Assembly: GCA_018064885.1 (NCBI GenBank)
Contig: JAGHUI010000040.1
Location: 1 to 52,117 of the forward strand
Source: Candidatus Minthosoma equi
GTDB taxonomy: Bacteria > Bacteroidota > Bacteroidia > Bacteroidales > Bacteroidaceae
DNA: 52,117 nucleotides
Direction of reading: 5' to 3'
The notes beneath the pieces are model-generated. The model worked only from the letters and a program-made list of their open reading frames with translations, had not been told where the DNA came from and searched no databases. A program made the translations under genes and the position numbers. Of the stretch, positions 49,295-52,117 are shown in pieces. How positions within the stretch are numbered: position 1 is the first letter of the stretch; each line of letters starts with the position of its first letter.

Positions 49295-50413
49295 ATGAAA
49301 AAAATTCTCACATTGGCATTTGCAAGCATAGCACTATGGGCATGCAATGGAACGAATGCCTCCACAGCAGACGGAGAAGTGTCTGACTCCACAGGAATAG
49401 TAATCAACGAAGACGGAGAGGAAGTCAAGAGTGACCTCCCTTGCACCTTAGACGAACTGCTCTACGCATGGTATAGCACATTCAACGCACCAGGATTCGA
49501 GACATGCTACCCAGATGAGTATCTCCTGACTGATGTTGACGAAGACGGCATACCGGAAATCTTTGTTCAGCAAACCGATGGAGACCATCAGTCACTCGTA
49601 CTTGAATGGAAGGACAACACATTGAAAACCTTGGACATGTGCTTTGACGGCTATCAGACACCAGGCATTGCTAAAGGAGGCTTTATCGTAGTAGAATATG
49701 ACTACCACGACGGCCCAGAAGTTCGTCATTACGAATACTCATGGCTGAAGCGCAAGAACGGAGAAACCGTCAGCTCAGGTTCTAATTCTATGATTATTGA
49801 CAACCGCGAGCCTGAAGATATCGACGAAGAGGAAGAGCCTGAATATCATCTTGAAGACAACCCTTATTGCGATGCCGACACATACTATAAGGTTGCCCCA
49901 AAGGTGGAAGACATGACCTTCGCCTACGATATGAAGGGATGGAAGAAAATTCCTAAAATAGACTTCACTTTCCGCACCAGATACAAGGCTTTCATTCAGG
50001 ACGCTACTGGCACACCAACAAATGTGCGTACATCACCAAATGGCGAAGTCGTTGCACAGCTTCACAACAGCAATGTCATACAAGTAGATAGCTGTGCCAA
50101 CGGATGGTTCCATATTGCCACAAACACATTTGCCGACTACGACGATCCTTCTAAAACACAGAAGATTACTAGCAAGCCAGCAAAAGACCTCTGGGTACAC
50201 AAATCAGTCATCATGATGCAATGGGACAGCACCGACGGCGTAAGCTTCGCCATGTTCAGCAAGCCAGACACCGACTCCCCTATCATCTATCAGAGCGAAT
50301 GTATCAACGAAGCCATCATGGGAGTCATCGACATCAAAGGCCAGCTCGTCAAGGTGAAGCTCAGCAACGATAAAGTTGGATGGATATACCACACACTCAT
50401 CAATGGATATTAA
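49295..50413 (+). CDS. Lipoprotein with C-terminal SH3-like domain
   Basis: 372 aa from the ATG at 49295 (MKKILTLAFASIALWACNG, Cys17); the longer frame from 49214 only translates the repeat spacer. The middle has an EF-like stretch, LTDVDEDGIPEIFVQ, often seen in Bacteroidetes lipoproteins that resemble FG-GAP/VCBS calcium loops. Residues about 255-370 look like a bacterial SH3 domain: TPTNVRTSPNGEVVAQL, GWFHIA, WVHKSVI, and GWIYHTLING at the end. Such domains bind peptidoglycan or other cell-wall ligands. Second of the three-lipoprotein set. Confidence 0.75.
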   Translation: MKKILTLAFASIALWACNGTNASTADGEVSDSTGIVINEDGEEVKSDLPCTLDELLYAWYSTFNAPGFETCYPDEYLLTDVDEDGIPEIFVQQTDGDHQSLVLEWKDNTLKTLDMCFDGYQTPGIAKGGFIVVEYDYHDGPEVRHYEYSWLKRKNGETVSSGSNSMIIDNREPEDIDEEEEPEYHLEDNPYCDADTYYKVAPKVEDMTFAYDMKGWKKIPKIDFTFRTRYKAFIQDATGTPTNVRTSPNGEVVAQLHNSNVIQVDSCANGWFHIATNTFADYDDPSKTQKITSKPAKDLWVHKSVIMMQWDSTDGVSFAMFSKPDTDSPIIYQSECINEAIMGVIDIKGQLVKVKLSNDKVGWIYHTLINGY

Positions 50414-50492
50414 CGAAAAAAAACGATAACGAAAACGAAAACTATAACGAAAACTATAACGAAAACTATAACGAAAACTATAACGAAAACTG
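50411..50492 (+). repeat. 12-nt TATAACGAAAAC repeats in lipoprotein spacer
   Basis: About six units from the upstream stop (TAACGAAAA) to ACTGAAAACATG. The final four units are exact copies of ACTATAACGAAA. The spacer contains nothing else. Confidence 0.85.
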
Positions 50493-50497
50493 AAAAC

Positions 50498-50980
50498 ATG
50501 AAAAAAATTCTTTTATTAGCATCAGCAGTGGCTATGGCTACTATTCTATTCCCTGCATGCAACGAAATCAAGGGAATTGCAAGCGCAATGGATTCATTAG
50601 CAAATGATTCGGCAGCAAATATTGAAGCAAGCATAGAGGATGAAGATTCACTCCAAGCAGAAGAAGCAGCCGAGGAAGATGCTATGGACATCGAATATGC
50701 CACAGAAGAAGATGGCGATGTATGGACATTAATCAGCGGAACCTATTTCTTCTGGGATAGCGAAAACTCTCAGAGCATCACTGTAAGCAGTTTCAAGGGC
50801 GAGAACAGCATGACCATGGGAGAAGATGAATACAGCATCACTATTGACAATTCTGGAGAAATCGTTGCACGCAACGACAATGGCAAAGTCGTATTCTACG
50901 GAGCCATGTACGATGGTGGCAACACCCTCCGTGGTGTGCTGAAGGGAAAGAAAGTTGCCTTCTATGGATCAGGCGACTAA
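50498..50980 (+). CDS. Small acidic lipoprotein, unknown function
   Basis: 160 aa: MKKILLLASAVAMATILFPAC is the lipoprotein signal (Cys21). A strongly acidic linker follows (EDEDSLQAEEAAEEDAMD, about 45-65), then a small beta-barrel-like domain with WTLISGTYFFWDSENSQSI, VSSFKGENSMTMG and VVFYGAMYDGG. No known motif. Last of the three-lipoprotein set; a hairpin follows at 50986. Confidence 0.72.
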   Translation: MKKILLLASAVAMATILFPACNEIKGIASAMDSLANDSAANIEASIEDEDSLQAEEAAEEDAMDIEYATEEDGDVWTLISGTYFFWDSENSQSITVSSFKGENSMTMGEDEYSITIDNSGEIVARNDNGKVVFYGAMYDGGNTLRGVLKGKKVAFYGSGD

Positions 50981-50985
50981 TCAAG

Positions 50986-51005
50986 GGGCAGGGACACCCC
51001 TGCCC
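50986..51005. terminator. GC-rich hairpin between convergent genes
   Basis: GGGCAGGG pairs perfectly with CCCTGCCC around a 4-base loop. No long T run follows on either strand, so it is a weaker intrinsic-terminator candidate, but it sits between two convergent genes where a terminator is expected. Confidence 0.55.
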
Positions 51006-51104
51006 TAAAACCTTACTATCTTGTTTCCTTTTTATATATATGTGTCCTTTTTGCATAACGGAAACACGTTGACCATTCAAATTGTATATTGCCTCAGAAG
51101 CTCG

Positions 51105-51945
51105 CTAAGCAGCATGAGGAGCGATTGAGCTTGGAAGTTTGCCAGCCAATGCGTCATCTATCAATCCCCACGCATTGTTTCTATCATCAACACTTGCTGC
51201 AGTGATGCATGCTGAGTGGTTCTGAGCAGAAAGAATGACCTTAAAGGTGTTGATGCCGTTGTAACACTCGTCAGGCAATGCGCCGCCTGTCCATGCATCA
51301 TCACCCCCATACAAGAAGATGATTGGCTTCTGAGCATTCTTTGTTGCATCCACTACTTTCTCGCGCAAACTGCCATCGTACTTCAATGATTTCAAGTAAG
51401 TTTCTGTGAAACACGCCGAACCGCCAGACTTGCTCCATTCCTCATTGAGAGCCTCACCCTTGTCAGCATCCTCCTCGTCAGTACAATACTCCATGCGCTC
51501 ATAGCATCTCTCAGGACACGACTTGCCGAAATAACGATGTTCAAGCGAAAGGACATTAGCACCAATATGTTCTGCAATTTCAAAAAATCAGAATCCTTGC
51601 TGCCCTCACCAACATAATACGACGGATTATCCCAATTATATTCGTGGATATGATAACCTGAAATGAAACACTGCATAGGTCTGAGTGTAGTCGAAGCCCC
51701 CTGTCTCACCACAAGAGTGGCACGCAACTGGAACTGCTCACCATCAGGCTCAGAATGTGCCAGAGGTTGATGATAATATATGTGGTATGAATACATCTTA
51801 AGATAACCAGCCCACCCCTTGTCCTCTTTTGCAACAACAACAGAGTCAATTATATCCTCATTCCTAAGTTTTGAAAGCCATGTCTGAGCCTCTGCCGTGA
51901 GGGCAAGGCAAAGCATCACGATAAAAGATAATACTGTTTTTTCAT
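51105..51945 (-). pseudogene. Broken S37/S28-type serine peptidase (tripeptidyl aminopeptidase-like)
   Basis: Two overlapping reading frames join into one protein. Read with one extra base at the A6 tract after ATG 51945 (plus T6, 51937-51942), the N-terminus becomes MKKTVLSFIVMLCLALTAEA, a perfect signal peptide. A second single-base change at a T6 tract (plus A6, 51583-51588) joins YYVGEGSKDSDF to EIAEHIGANVLSLEHRYFGK. The restored protein has the EHRYFG motif of S37/S28 peptidases, then jumps to the C-terminal part (IIFLYGGDDAWTGGAL) with no GxSxGG nucleophile motif, so a large internal piece with the catalytic Ser is also missing. Two homopolymer lesions could be sequencing error, but the internal loss would still inactivate it. 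An intact-looking promoter remains upstream. Confidence 0.7.
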
Positions 51946-51966
51946 TTCATTTTTACTTTTTATTTG

Positions 51967-51997
51967 CAAATTTACCACTTTATGCTCTAATGGCAAA
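51967..51997 (-). promoter_or_regulatory. Consensus promoter of the broken peptidase gene
   Basis: Minus strand: TTTG (51994-51997), 19-base spacer, TAAATTTG (51967-51974), a full consensus match. The start would be near 51960, about 15 nt before the original ATG. The last 120 bp of the window (51998-52117) show no further feature I can support. Confidence 0.7.
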
Positions 51998-52117
51998 AAG
52001 ATAAGCAGATTATAACAATCAATAGTTCGTTAAAAATTTGAATAATCACGCAGCGTCCGAGACGCCATAATATAATAGTTCTTTGAAATCGTTGGTATTT
52101 AATAGCCTGTGTGGGCG

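Overview
The window looks like chromosome from a Bacteroidales bacterium, most likely Prevotella or a close relative. Promoters carry the Bacteroidetes -7 box (TAnnTTTG), in several cases with TTTG or CTTG 19-20 bases upstream. Many proteins are SPII lipoproteins, the secreted giants end in the short C-terminal tails common in Prevotella, and a fimbrillin-like protein and a GH43/mutarotase pair are present. I saw no tRNA, rRNA, insertion sequence or CRISPR array. Genus is inference; order is fairly secure.

Layout. (1) 1-4187, minus: 5' part of pyruvate:ferredoxin oxidoreductase (nifJ), preceded by a AAA-type ATPase with a Walker B Glu-to-Gln change. (2) 4188-4815: two divergent promoters and, between them, a compact unit with promoter, four 21-nt repeats, hairpin and T8; a second copy lies at 39.3-39.6 kb on the other strand. 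(3) 4816-10231, plus: heavy-metal-type RND efflux operon (adaptor, pump, outer-membrane factor). (4) 10270-28536, minus: surface-protein operon of a 1952-aa secreted protein, a 3328-aa secreted protein, a 180-aa lipoprotein, a 53-aa small protein and a fimbrillin/FISUMP lipoprotein. (5) 29000-30272, minus: PchB-like isochorismate pyruvate-lyase/chorismate mutase overlapping a DRE-TIM aldolase. (6) 30646-34853, plus: ABC-F ATPase, secreted GH43 glycosidase, secreted aldose 1-epimerase; then an AraC regulator on minus. (7) 36043-37491: a strongly expressed-looking tyrosine phenol-lyase/tryptophanase homologue that has lost key residues. (8) 37781-39910: DUF3298-type protein, a 52-aa protein, the second repeat-RNA unit, and a 78-aa secreted remnant. 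(9) 40061-47638: surface-glycan locus with two GT2, two GT4, an ATP-grasp enzyme, a Wzx-type flippase and a FemAB/GNAT-like transferase, arranged as two convergent operons. (10) 47659-50980: four lipoproteins. (11) 51105-51945: a broken S37/S28-type serine peptidase gene.

Two themes go beyond gene-by-gene annotation. First, many gene-to-gene spacers within operons consist almost wholly of short tandem repeats (7-, 9- or 12-nt units), and the same kinds of repeat have entered coding sequences, including a 30-residue expansion inside the FemAB-like enzyme. Second, the duplicated promoter/21-nt-repeat/terminator unit looks like a family of repeat-containing small RNAs. Other notable items are a threefold MABP-like beta-prism signature at the start of the 1952-aa protein and a recurring Cys-His-Cys-Cys module shared by both giant secreted proteins.
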